A stretch of DNA of 21,202 bases from contig CAZCJA010000039.1 of NCBI GenBank assembly GCA_964499015.1, positions 1 through 21,202 on the forward strand, in the 5' to 3' direction. Source of the DNA: CAZCJA01 sp964499015 (GTDB lineage Bacteria > Elusimicrobiota > Elusimicrobia > F11). Made by a program: the position numbers and the translations under genes. Shown in pieces: positions 12,701 to 17,124 of this stretch (the stretch's first letter is position 1; every line of letters begins with the position of its first letter). The notes beneath the pieces are model-generated. The model did no database searches and was not told where the DNA came from. It was given only the letters and a program-made list of their open reading frames with translations.

Positions 12701-13624
12701 TAAACTTGACATTTCGACATCGGTCGAAAGAGTCGCATAATCGCCGCCGTTGTCACGGATAACAATGTTTGCGTAATTATCCGGCACCACCGCAGGCACC
12801 CAGTTGTCGGGATCTTCCCAATCTTGACCGATCAAACCGTCCCATGTGGCGGTGGTGTGCGTCTTGTTTGCCAATGCGGTGATTTCGGTTTCCGTGAGCG
12901 CGCGGCTATACAGGCGAACATCGTCCATTAGGCCGGCATAGTAATCCAACGTTCCGCCGGCCGCCGTCGAGCCGATGTAATAACGGTCGCCACCGGTCCA
13001 CATGGTCCCCACCACGACGCCGGTGCTCTGGGCCAAGCCGTTGATGTACAAATTCATTAGGCCGCTGTTCGTGGCAACGCCGGTAACGTGGTACCAGGTG
13101 TTCGCGGTCAGCGTGTACGTGCTGTCAACGACACGCACGGCGCCGTCATAAATATAGTGTTGCAGATGGCCGCTCGAAGTAATGCGCAACGAATGCGAGA
13201 ACGTGACACCTGGACCGCTGGCGTCCGTGCGCACAAAAATATTGACGCTCGACACATCGCTGGGGCGGATCCACGCGCTAATGGTGTAGGCCGTCGGGTC
13301 AAACGTATCAGTCACCGTAAAGTGGTCGTCCGTTCCATCAAAATGCCGGCTGCGCGTGTTGGTAAATCCAAATCCGCTGTTCACCGTCATGCTGGGCTGA
13401 GGCGTGTTGTTGGCACCGCCTGATCCGACCGCGGTGGCGGTTTTTCCATCGTCCGACGAATCGGTGGCATTGGTGGCGCCGTTTTCGTCAAATTTCCAAT
13501 AGCCGATCAAGGTATCGGAGGTTGTGGCGGCAGAAACAAACGACGCGAGCAGGAGGCTCGCGCAGAAAAGAAAAAACAGTTGTGCGGGTTTGGCCCTATG
13601 CAGGACCGATTGTGGCGTCGGCAT
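716..13624 (-). CDS. Giant secreted LamG/beta-repeat protein (4302 aa)
   Basis: A single uninterrupted frame encodes 4302 residues. Residues 1-32 are a signal peptide (FFLFCASLLLASFVSA|AT). LamG/concanavalin-like domains lie at about 38-252 and 1873-2105 (YWKFDE / FWRFDDG, HFDGTDD / DFDGSND, DDVRLYSRAL / DDVRVYDRAL). The rest is a mosaic of beta-rich modules. About 15 copies of a [ST]-[VIM]-x-F-x-G-x-G-x-Q type strand occur. Six N-x-x-W linkers (GNNTNWTF type, near 1187, 1636, 2401, 3023, 3586 and 4173) follow V-[RK]-[DV]-S-N-type strands. Three headers are FWSxxSGG with a CxC, one is NWSTSSGG without cysteine, and two are NWHDPxTWGG, which resembles G8-domain starts. There is no visible membrane anchor, sorting signal or enzyme motif, and the protein ends mid-module in IVGLEP. 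It is most likely an extracellular adhesin, glycan-binding or structural surface protein. The start is chosen on the signal peptide and conserved promoter. Confidence 0.9.
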   Translation of the reverse strand: MPTPQSVLHRAKPAQLFFLFCASLLLASFVSAATTSDTLIGYWKFDENGATNATDSSDDGKTATAVGSGGANNTPQPSMTVNSGFGFTNTRSRHFDGTDDHFTVTDTFDPTAYTISAWIRPSDVSSVNIFVRTDASGPGVTFSHSLRITSSGHLQHYIYDGAVRVVDSTYTLTANTWYHVTGVATNSGLMNLYINGLAQSTGVVVGTMWTGGDRYYIGSTAAGGTLDYYAGLMDDVRLYSRALTETEITALANKTHTTATWDGLIGQDWEDPDNWVPAVVPDNYANIVIRDNGGDYATLSTDVEMSSLTINDDWTMRTAGYNLTFNDDGTFANNGTFELVGSETISGFRNDTDSGIVSFTGDNDNVADSFTLTNYATSFYQLSISGAEDGANKDTFYMDTGVVANGSVAIYSGILDNFDYTLYVGGDWYNYVNGSYNTTDSTVVFNKNSSTQTIVSTGTGAGKKFKHISKLGNGTLAVLSSSVVIQGNFDISGGTFNANGSTMTVLGSVTISSGSYLVKSGSQTVGSLTVSGGAFTGSTGVVDINGDLTISAGTVSFDGLNYISGSISKTGGSLFNGATSTMTFDASGTTQTVRLGGSTLSSVNHTANGTVRLLDNLIINGTFSQAQGIFEANGRSLTVNGLTTSSYSGIVNEFRMSTNTLTFNGNLIINSGSIVFTRTSGNIDVNGDFSIGGGSTLNIPTTSTMTVSGNYTRSSGSSVTDKFNVEFDGSGTQALYSINTVNGHGFHFTHSGAGTLQMVAASSFTITNFTNSAGTFDLNKTTVVVSGVFTNNANLQLYGTEPTNTPVNGVGSTVTYTYSYAASALTMKPWTHYHVVTSTGGNFSWNSPATVLSGYLSLYGSTVAMGSSGGSTLGGVNLYGGAFYHAIEGISLTVTNDLNIYGGVFEVNIDGSPPGLSVTGNYYQSGGRLTLGPDNDIYVDVTGNFYKGPAGTIEILGAAALQLVRNSGVQTFEYHGTPTFLVQKDNNGIVQVVNSDLSLSSFEISGGTFDANGRAVTIDSISNSGTYMARTGVQTITTYGGGGTLTVDPGGLVDVSTFNISGTLTLTNAAMNVSGGWTRTGTFNYAGSTVTFDGTGTQILTGASTFYAFRALTSGATLQFANGTTNYVTSTLQLQNISLKSATNGTTSYFRYNGSNLSVANVRVRDINSSVGSTIYAAANSSNLGNTTNWTFGQTLYWIRNVSGTPANISNSSFWSTSSGGASCTCTPGPADSVVFDGNGISGAIINGAVSVANITATSGYTGAGANDGHLDNSADYNVTVSSAIILDNKQVTMGDGQWSVGGSFDNKNVTTFTADASTLTLSGSGNLIGAAYANGLNHVVISGDYDVPSGEVIYFLGRTTVSGTLTCGVSGVGGECDMNGSSADLYVPSTGRIDGQLLLMNQDSSIQQMDGRITSYWLQIYNRHLTANSLVPATYEPAIVYFTAQANSDIEFLSGTYIFPGEVVFSPAGFVLSVKNNINNPSFIFNKSLDTSNSAGSTSWTKGAGTITFSSNTFTQYADFLGASVENIISSNTHSNGLTFMSSFTTAGFWVNAAGLNSAATVYFQGGGTFTVSTFTIRGNDTYPVVLKSTTSGTAWLLNNTSTHTVSYAHVKDSNATPGMIIDARPISVDNGGNTDWKFNGYIYRKDPSSGSPDSWADPSFWSLTSGGAACSCTPESTDHVVFDANGNGNTYWPNSDTTISSITVTSAFTQSIYNLGAPLRIVNNGTFDGTGTLYFPTTLYVGGNWDTKDQGSLSNVGSTITFNGSGPQVITAGSTMYNVVIANTHASPSDTNDVGVTGSILVNGQLTVSDGQFSPAHLSRFNGVSIGATGILKPESGATIISSGAFVNSGSFYDNDGKVVLAGRGSYAIDSSAYETLILNDGLKGFWRFDDGRGSSTAADSSGFEYNGTLSGMDSSSDWVAGSTGTTSYSGTALDFDGSNDFVSVNSMPELNSANGFTVAAWIKPDVLPFTGYRGVFGRGLTNQRAPWIYGNSGASNIVIHFETGAGSGDGYITTAGTLTQGVWQHIAFTWDGTNVRAYINGTVDANTDITTNRVLAIPDSTVSIGRIDYDASSYWDGQIDDVRVYDRALAPSQISALYSSGHPNAFVSTFTMTGSGLTMYDDLVINSGKLYGNGGDIFVSGSFLNYGGNFENNGSYVYALGDSAAPYHIVSGNQNFDYLSVDGASYELRDPLNANILSVTVGLDVGPSTAPVTINSSFSGPFTARTGTVTYTGGNSFITSPFYNFVNQGSLTLNASHTIDGNLTNSGTIDANNSNNYPITVAGNWANSGTFTARKSTVTLTGASPTLSGHTTFYGLRAISSGSTVYFTAATTQYATNMVDFKNITLRSTTDNATWYFKYSGSSQTITAVRVKDSNAASGTLMAAAGVSYNLGNNTNWSFTAQDGTVTPVISGNWHDPITWGGVIPSTSATVFIPVGHVITATGTIKVASMTIDGTLTLQANATFFWLTANTGSTINQGANRLYFSSKTTLASGTFVKNAGGWSHLVGDFELKQNSNNLGHAIVGASPDTITLTSDAAYDSLTINSGDVFRTNGYDVTITTDVVILNGGRLDTLDGYASNEGDGSIISVGEDWYTHEGSTFSAVAGSTVAFTGSGAQVIIGSATFFNLHINNTAGSPGDAADVDPSSAVIVSNMLTLTDGQFQPASNTQLSTVTINANGILKPDSAANIFVSEGWVNNGTFTHNTGTVTFNNASGTQYVNTGGTGASKIFSQVMKTGAGTLSVHTSTFSAVYLNVEQGTFDMSTSSRHLSVTINVAVKGGTLNALNATMDINGSVYLSAGTLTAPSAQTDTAFKLEDDFYITGTGNFVHSNGRVYMDNDTSGATIITTSSNGDDFYQLTFDNGDSGTELFVQDDLVVLDDFLITNAAILDTVSSESNPITVGGDLTFSVNAVFNAYKSTVTFNGTTQTLTGVTTFYGLRAITSGATLQFAAGTTFYASNMIDLRNVTLKSTVDNATWYFVVTGSSKTIGNVRVRDSNAGILGGNTLNAGASSDNLGNNTNWTFGGGDIYWIRNGSCNPPYNDWGDGTFWSLESGGAACNCVPGPNDHVRFDGNGIGHVQFKADVTISSITATSAYTGSTACGAIDNTLNYTITINNSATFDNKSLNLGAALWYVGRDWDAKDVTTFTVNTSTIIFNGSGAQTITAPATFYNLMIDNTAASPSDSVDVDPTDFTYVQNRLTVNDGQFQPHTGSIISTITINTNGILKPDSGAIILSSGNWTNSGTFTPNNSLLNLVGSGTQLIDSGGVGAGKVFYTFIKSGSGTARLANNHLNVINISSVTAGTFDISTNARTLFSSQLVINGGNLAATSGDLDIGPGDVQIFSGTLIAPSAQDDASFTVAGNWEVSGTGAFSHSNGRVLLDPGSDKTIVTTSSSNDSFYQLKLAAPVGALKATIEDDLDIVDDFLLSNGTFDVKSGENNSINIGGDWNNSGATFNSQSGVVTFNGAGAQYVNGKNFNIIVSSNISSGGVTFSSSFTAAGLTINATTLGSAATVYFAGHSTFTISTFTISGSGSNVVVLKSTDTAQWRLNNTSQNSVTGVQVSSSNAIGNTIFAYSSTGTNTTNWNFPSADTGVRYWIATGTSSWSTAANWSTSSGGPATGGVPTSTHTVIFDSNSKGNALMYANVSVATITISGSTATIKTQSYDLTLSSGYSQSSGRVELGTSVVTMSGTNWAISGGAFDAGTSTVQFKSNSSTNTILSNGTSFYHVILTTTAAGVAPVYKLLDNFYALGNIAMLGNTIFDNAASHRNMSISGNVSLSNTQVNVGSCVWTVGGNWDHSGVTSFNSNTSTVSVTGTGKTIRGIDSFAGAFYILEINGSYTTVGAFRVDDTPAGTALRVKTGGTLTLNNQITMYLADLYVETSATINGSNGIDFNTSDILQMDGTMSCALIFFSNSLTRILPRTYNISTVYWNNSTVNPQTITLSSGTYTFTGQWQDLTSAGSLVIDAQTNHPSITVNGIVVLDDASGGSQLKLGGGNVVFSTAVTLTNNFVSFGSGTYTFNGNLTFNPSTYTASSVGTGAVVFSTNAATANQKIDLRGRTFNNIVSSNTSTAGLTFTSSFTAAALTVDAATLGAAATVYFAGHSTFTISTFTISGSGSNVVVLKSTDTAQWRLNNTHLSSVQGVQVSSSNASAGLAIIPINSTNLGNNTNWIFIVDGNVASVQTGNWHDPNTWGGVVPSTSATVTVTSPNVVTATASIRVSSLTVAGTLTLQGNSTFYWLTTNSGSTFNQGANQIYFSSKTVLATGTFQKNAAGRVYLNGNFDLRQNGQNIGNTIVGLEP
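1212..1336. repeat. 125-bp exact direct repeat, copy 1
   Basis: This segment is identical base for base to 2967-3091. It encodes the module with TFTISTFTISGSGSNVVVLK and TAQWRLNNT. The flanks diverge immediately on both sides although the protein modules remain similar, which points to recent gene conversion or duplication inside the giant gene. Confidence 0.9.
2967..3091. repeat. 125-bp exact direct repeat, copy 2
   Basis: This is the second exact copy of 1212-1336, at an offset of 1755 bp and within the same reading frame of the giant gene. Confidence 0.9.
5640..6400 (-). repeat. Intact internal copy of the module split at the giant gene's end
   Basis: Residues about 2415-2661 of the giant protein form one continuous module: NWHDPITWGG, then AIVGASPDTITLTSDAAYDSLTI, then GAQVIIGS. 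Its first half matches residues 4187-4302, the C-terminus of the same protein (716-1065). Its second half matches the mature N-terminus of the left-edge gene (1-396). A 27-bp stretch at 5951-5977 is identical to 312-338. This copy is the reference that shows where the split falls. Confidence 0.8.
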
Positions 13625-13685
13625 ATAATAAATGTAAGGAAAAACAGTTTTATTTCAAGATGAAGTTACAGTTTACTTTAGGTTT
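13625..13685 (-). promoter_or_regulatory. Predicted leaderless promoter and upstream box of the giant gene
   Basis: Read on the minus strand, TTGAAA (13653-13658), a 16-bp spacer and TACATT (13631-13636) end 6 bp before the ATG at 13622-13624. An upstream block AAACCTAAAGT lies at 13675-13685. A second partly conserved stretch, AACTTNANCTTGAA, overlaps the -35. The layout matches 528-588 position for position. No Shine-Dalgarno precedes the ATG, and a start at the A of ATG would give a leaderless mRNA. Confidence 0.6.
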
Positions 13686-13720
13686 GTTTAACGGATAGAT
13701 TCGCGCTGTCTTTTAGAGCC

Positions 13721-13770
13721 AAAGCATGTGTACGCAAGATGCTTTTGAATGAAATATGCGTGACACGCAT
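13721..13770. promoter_or_regulatory. Inverted repeats in the divergent control region
   Basis: Within the 258-bp region between the divergent starts (13625-13882), a perfect 7-bp stem AAAGCAT (13721-13727) / ATGCTTT (13739-13745) encloses an 11-nt loop. Just beyond it lies a 15-bp palindrome ATGCGTG-A-CACGCAT (13756-13770), with further partly complementary flanks. It sits near the midpoint, 139 bp from one start and 120 bp from the other, so it could be a shared operator. No regulator gene is in view. Confidence 0.45.
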
Positions 13771-13813
13771 TTTCAAGAGAAAACAGCGTATTTTCCCCCA
13801 ACAGGTTAAATCG

Positions 13814-13868
13814 TTGCAATGAATATGGAATCAGTCGTTAAATCACATCGCCAAATCGGCACCGAGGA
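13814..13868 (+). promoter_or_regulatory. Weak candidate promoter and ribosome-binding site for the plus-strand gene
   Basis: A possible -35 TTGCAA (13814-13819), an 18-bp spacer and a -10 TTAAAT (13838-13843) each match the consensus at 4 of 6 positions. A GAGGAG (13863-13868) lies 14 bp upstream of the ATG, which is long for a Shine-Dalgarno. Unlike the divergent giant gene, this gene does have a purine-rich site. Confidence 0.3.
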
Positions 13869-13882
13869 GTCAAACTAACCCC

Positions 13883-16000
13883 ATGCGGTCACTGCGCTTC
13901 TCAATCATTTCTGCATGCTTTTTGTTTTTTAATTTGGGGTGGGCCCAAACAACCAAAGAACACATCGTCTACTATGCCCCCAATTTGCCCGCCGAGCATG
14001 TTCAAACCATTTCAAGCGAGTTCGATTTAATGGTGATGTCGTTTAACCACAAAAACCAACTCGCCCAAATTAAATCGAAACGGCCAGATTTTAAAGCATA
14101 TGGCTATCAATACTTGCGAGGCCTGGAACCATCGGGCCCTTATTTTTCTACAGCGGAACAAAACGAATCCTGGTTTCTGCACGATTCACAAGGCCACCGA
14201 TTAATCAATGACTACTGGGGTTGGTATTTGGTTGACGTGACCAACCCATCGTGGCGTTCTTTTATTGTTCAAAAAACTGCAGAACGCTTGGCTGATTACA
14301 ACCAACTTGACGGGATCTTTTCAGACGACACCACGCTATCCTTGCAGAAGAATGGATGGCACACGTTAATCAAAAACGAGCAAACCCTCGTTCAAAATGG
14401 CAACACGATTCAAACAACATGGCCCATTTTTATCCAGGCCTCTTCCGGCGTTGACATCAAAGTATTGACCAGTGCGAACGGCACTGGCACCAATTACTTC
14501 GCCGGCGGCACCTATGTGCTCGGTGGAAAAACAATCACATTGGGCACCGCCCTCCCACAAGGAACAGTTGTTTATGTTACTTATCGCGGCAAAGACAACT
14601 CCGTTATATTCGCCCCTCAAGAAAAAATCGATACCTGGGCAAGTGGCATGCTGCAGATACTGCAGGACATTCGACAAAGCTTACAGGGCCGAAAAATAAT
14701 TGCCAACGTTGGCCTTGCTCATGAATTTTTCCCCTATGTGGACGGCATCATGAACGAGCACTTCGCCAATTTTCTCGGGTTCTCTTACTGGCGAAACTCG
14801 GTGGAGCATTTGGCCACGGCCATGGATTTGGGAAAAATATTTCTGGCCAATCAAAACACGGTTGCCAACCCCAGCGTTACAGGAAAGAAACTCTTTGTTT
14901 TTTGCTCCTACTTACTGGGTATGGGCAACACCAGCTATTTTTATTTCCACGAAGACAATTCATACAACACAATTTCGCATGATTCCCTGTGGAATATTGA
15001 TCTCGGGCAACCTCTGGGTGATTTTTCTGTTTTAACCGCGGAAGACCCCAATGCGCTATCAAGAGATAACACCAATCTCCTGGCCAATTCGTCATTCGAA
15101 GAGAATATTCTTCCATGGCGATCAACGCTCGGCAACACCGCCCCCATCGTCAGCTTGGACACGGCTCAAGTCCGTACCGGAGCCTCGTCGTTAAAACTTC
15201 AAACGCAATCCGACGGCCATCTGGGCGGGACTTACCAAGCTGTCGACGTTAAACCGCAAACCACTTACACGGCGACGGTTTGGACGAAAATGTCCGGTTT
15301 CTCCCGCGTAACGCCGCCCAGCCTGACCATCGCCGTCGATGACGCAACCGGCCGCATTGCAAGCGTCTCCGAACATTTTTTCCGTCACAACGACGCCTGG
15401 AACCCTATTACGCTTGTATTTCGAACACAAAGCCTGAATGCCAAAGCCACCTTGTACGCCGCATCAATTCCGGACGACAAAGCCGGAACCCTTTGGCTTG
15501 ACGACATCGAACTCACCGAGGGCATCCCGGTCTTCTACCGTAATTTTGAAAAAGGGCGGGTCTTTGTGAATTCCACCGCTTATGCGGCGCGGATTCGCCT
15601 GGAAAAACCCATGTCGACACCCGACGGGAACATCGTGACAGTGACCGTTCTTCCGCCACAAGAAGGGGTAATTCTCTTTAACGACTCCGCCCATACGACC
15701 AACCCTGCCGACGCGGGCATCGATATTCCGCCGTTCAAAAATTATTTCACTCCAGGCAAAGACCGGGATATTGATATTGTTTTCACCACGCCCGGGTCAG
15801 CCGACACCCGCGTTTCCGTCTATAACCGTCTTGGAGAAAAAATGACTTCGCTTGCCCCGGTCTTTGTTAGCGGAAACACTCAACGAGTCATATGGAACGG
15901 AAGGGATGATAACGGCAAAAAAATGTCGGCGGGCCTTTACTTAATTATTTTTGAGACAGGGTCAACGCGGGTGGTCAAGAAAGTTGTTGTTTTGAAATAA
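13883..16000 (+). CDS. Secreted putative glycoside-hydrolase-like protein with carbohydrate-binding and FlgD-Ig-like domains
   Basis: The protein has 705 residues, with a signal peptide 1-21 (cleavage near GWA|Q). Residues ~25-380 look like a TIM barrel of the uncharacterised 'putative glycoside hydrolase' (GHL15-like) group: SWFLHDSQGHRLIND, YLVDVTNPSWRSF (116-128) and DGIFSDDT (143-150), where D148/D149 are candidate active-site acids. E281 (AHEFF) and E292 (MNEHF) are other candidate acids. A beta insertion (~170-240, TGTNYFAGGTYVLGGKTITLG) interrupts the barrel. Residues ~398-545 (NLLANSSFEE...LWLDDIEL) resemble a CBM4/9-type jelly roll. Residues ~628-705 (VSVYNRLGEKM, WNGRDDNGKKMSAGLYLI) are a FlgD-Ig-like domain ending in VVKKVVVLK, often seen at the C-terminus of secreted proteins in poorly characterised phyla. 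It probably acts on or binds extracellular polysaccharide; the substrate is unknown. It is divergent from the giant gene and convergent with the next gene, with 5 bp between the stop codons. Confidence 0.75.
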   Translation: MRSLRFSIISACFLFFNLGWAQTTKEHIVYYAPNLPAEHVQTISSEFDLMVMSFNHKNQLAQIKSKRPDFKAYGYQYLRGLEPSGPYFSTAEQNESWFLHDSQGHRLINDYWGWYLVDVTNPSWRSFIVQKTAERLADYNQLDGIFSDDTTLSLQKNGWHTLIKNEQTLVQNGNTIQTTWPIFIQASSGVDIKVLTSANGTGTNYFAGGTYVLGGKTITLGTALPQGTVVYVTYRGKDNSVIFAPQEKIDTWASGMLQILQDIRQSLQGRKIIANVGLAHEFFPYVDGIMNEHFANFLGFSYWRNSVEHLATAMDLGKIFLANQNTVANPSVTGKKLFVFCSYLLGMGNTSYFYFHEDNSYNTISHDSLWNIDLGQPLGDFSVLTAEDPNALSRDNTNLLANSSFEENILPWRSTLGNTAPIVSLDTAQVRTGASSLKLQTQSDGHLGGTYQAVDVKPQTTYTATVWTKMSGFSRVTPPSLTIAVDDATGRIASVSEHFFRHNDAWNPITLVFRTQSLNAKATLYAASIPDDKAGTLWLDDIELTEGIPVFYRNFEKGRVFVNSTAYAARIRLEKPMSTPDGNIVTVTVLPPQEGVILFNDSAHTTNPADAGIDIPPFKNYFTPGKDRDIDIVFTTPGSADTRVSVYNRLGEKMTSLAPVFVSGNTQRVIWNGRDDNGKKMSAGLYLIIFETGSTRVVKKVVVLK

Positions 16001-16005
16001 GAAAA

Positions 16006-17040
16006 TCAGCGGCGAATTAAAATCTGTATCCATTCCGACAACGATAGAAAAATAACCAAAAAGAAATAGCTCACCACCGCCACACACACCGACGCCACAA
16101 AAGCGAAGAACGGCTCGATCGGAACGCACACCACGAACACAATCAACCCCGCAACAACGCCCGTCGTCGCCGATAAACGGCTTAAAAACCGAAACCACTG
16201 CTGCAGCCGGTCGAGCATCGCAAACGACGACAGGTTCAGTTTGGCCGGAGCGGCCGCCCATTGCAGAACGCTGCCGCATTTTTCGCAGTACCAGGAATTG
16301 ATCGGGTTGTGAAATTCACAGGCATCGCAGGACTTTAAGTTCTTGTCCCCCAGCGGCCGCCGCTTAAAAATAATAAAGCGTTCCGCCGCACCGATCGCGA
16401 TCCACAGCGTCACGCCGATGAGCGCGCCATTGACCCCTTCATACAAACGCCGCACCAGCCAATTGGCGGTATCGTAATTTTGAATCAATATCGTGTACAC
16501 CGAAATTCCCAAAATGGCGCCCACGCCGCCGCCGGCGAACCCGCATAAAATTCCCGCGGCGATTTTATTGGTCTTTTTTTCATACAGCGCGCTGGTCAGG
16601 CCGATAAACGCGCCGGTGATCCCCCAAAACAAAAGGACGCCCCAATAAATTTGGTCCGCGGTGAGCTTTGTTTGGATAAGTCCAAACAGGCCCCCGCCGA
16701 TCATGCCGCCGAGCCCGCCCATCAGCGCGCCGCGCATGGTTTTGGGCGTCGATTCCTCAACCATCCCGTCCACCGTTCCCAAAAACGCGCCGCCCAAAAG
16801 TCCGATTACGATGAAATATACAAGCGGGGCGGCTTCCACGGAAACGACACGGCCGATCGCGGGAATAAACATCCAGGCCACAAAGCCGGAGAGAAGCCCG
16901 GCGCCGGCGCGGCGTAAAATCCAAGATGAGTGAGACATGGCGCGGACGAAGAATTGATTAAACGGCGTGAACGCCATATGGCAACGGCCGCAGAATTTCG
17001 CGGCGTCGACATTTTGATTTGTACAGGAGGGACAGATCAT
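16006..17040 (-). CDS. Double zinc-ribbon, multipass glycine-rich membrane protein
   Basis: The protein has 344 residues and I recognise no named family. A zinc ribbon opens the protein (C3, C6, C17, C20; CPSC...CGRC). A second lies at C238, C241, C252 and C255 (CDAC...CEKC), just before the last two membrane segments. Hydrophobic segments are visible near 44-62, 72-90, 104-122, 133-152, 158-185, 199-219, 290-308 and 311-336. Segments 2-6 are glycine-rich and look internally repeated (GLLGGAFLG...GALMGGLGG; GITGAFIG...GILCGFAGGG; GVNGALIG). The start is clear: GGGGAGG lies 4 bp before the ATG, provided by the palindromic repeat. It lies downstream of pcrA-gatC-gatA and may be cotranscribed. 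A role in membrane sensing, scaffolding or transport is possible but not shown. Confidence 0.8.
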   Translation of the reverse strand: MICPSCTNQNVDAAKFCGRCHMAFTPFNQFFVRAMSHSSWILRRAGAGLLSGFVAWMFIPAIGRVVSVEAAPLVYFIVIGLLGGAFLGTVDGMVEESTPKTMRGALMGGLGGMIGGGLFGLIQTKLTADQIYWGVLLFWGITGAFIGLTSALYEKKTNKIAAGILCGFAGGGVGAILGISVYTILIQNYDTANWLVRRLYEGVNGALIGVTLWIAIGAAERFIIFKRRPLGDKNLKSCDACEFHNPINSWYCEKCGSVLQWAAAPAKLNLSSFAMLDRLQQWFRFLSRLSATTGVVAGLIVFVVCVPIEPFFAFVASVCVAVVSYFFLVIFLSLSEWIQILIRR

Positions 17041-17124
17041 AATTCCTCCCCACGTCGTACAGTGGGGAGGTTAGGTGGGGTTACCCCTCCTAGCCTCCCC
17101 GTTGAAAACCACGGGGAGGAATTA
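17041..17124. repeat. Double-hairpin palindromic element filling the gatA downstream gap
   Basis: Two hairpins, each with a 9-bp stem and an 8-nt loop, lie at 17045-17070 (CCTCCCCAC/GTGGGGAGG) and 17094-17119 (CCTCCCCGT/ACGGGGAGG). They are joined by the near-palindrome TTAGGTGGGG-TTA-CCCCTCCTAG and flanked by AATT on both sides. The element spans the whole intergenic space. The gatA stop codon TAA is its right end (17122-17124), and its left arm gives the Shine-Dalgarno of the next gene. A related copy sits inside pcrA at 19027-19106. Confidence 0.85.

Noticed and set aside
716..13624. CRISPR array or tandem satellite suggested by the repetitive look
   Set aside because: The repeats are variable-length, protein-coding and in one frame, without regular repeat-spacer spacing.
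15990..16010. Rho-independent terminator between the convergent genes
   Set aside because: Only 5 bp separate the stops and no GC-rich hairpin with a T-run is visible.
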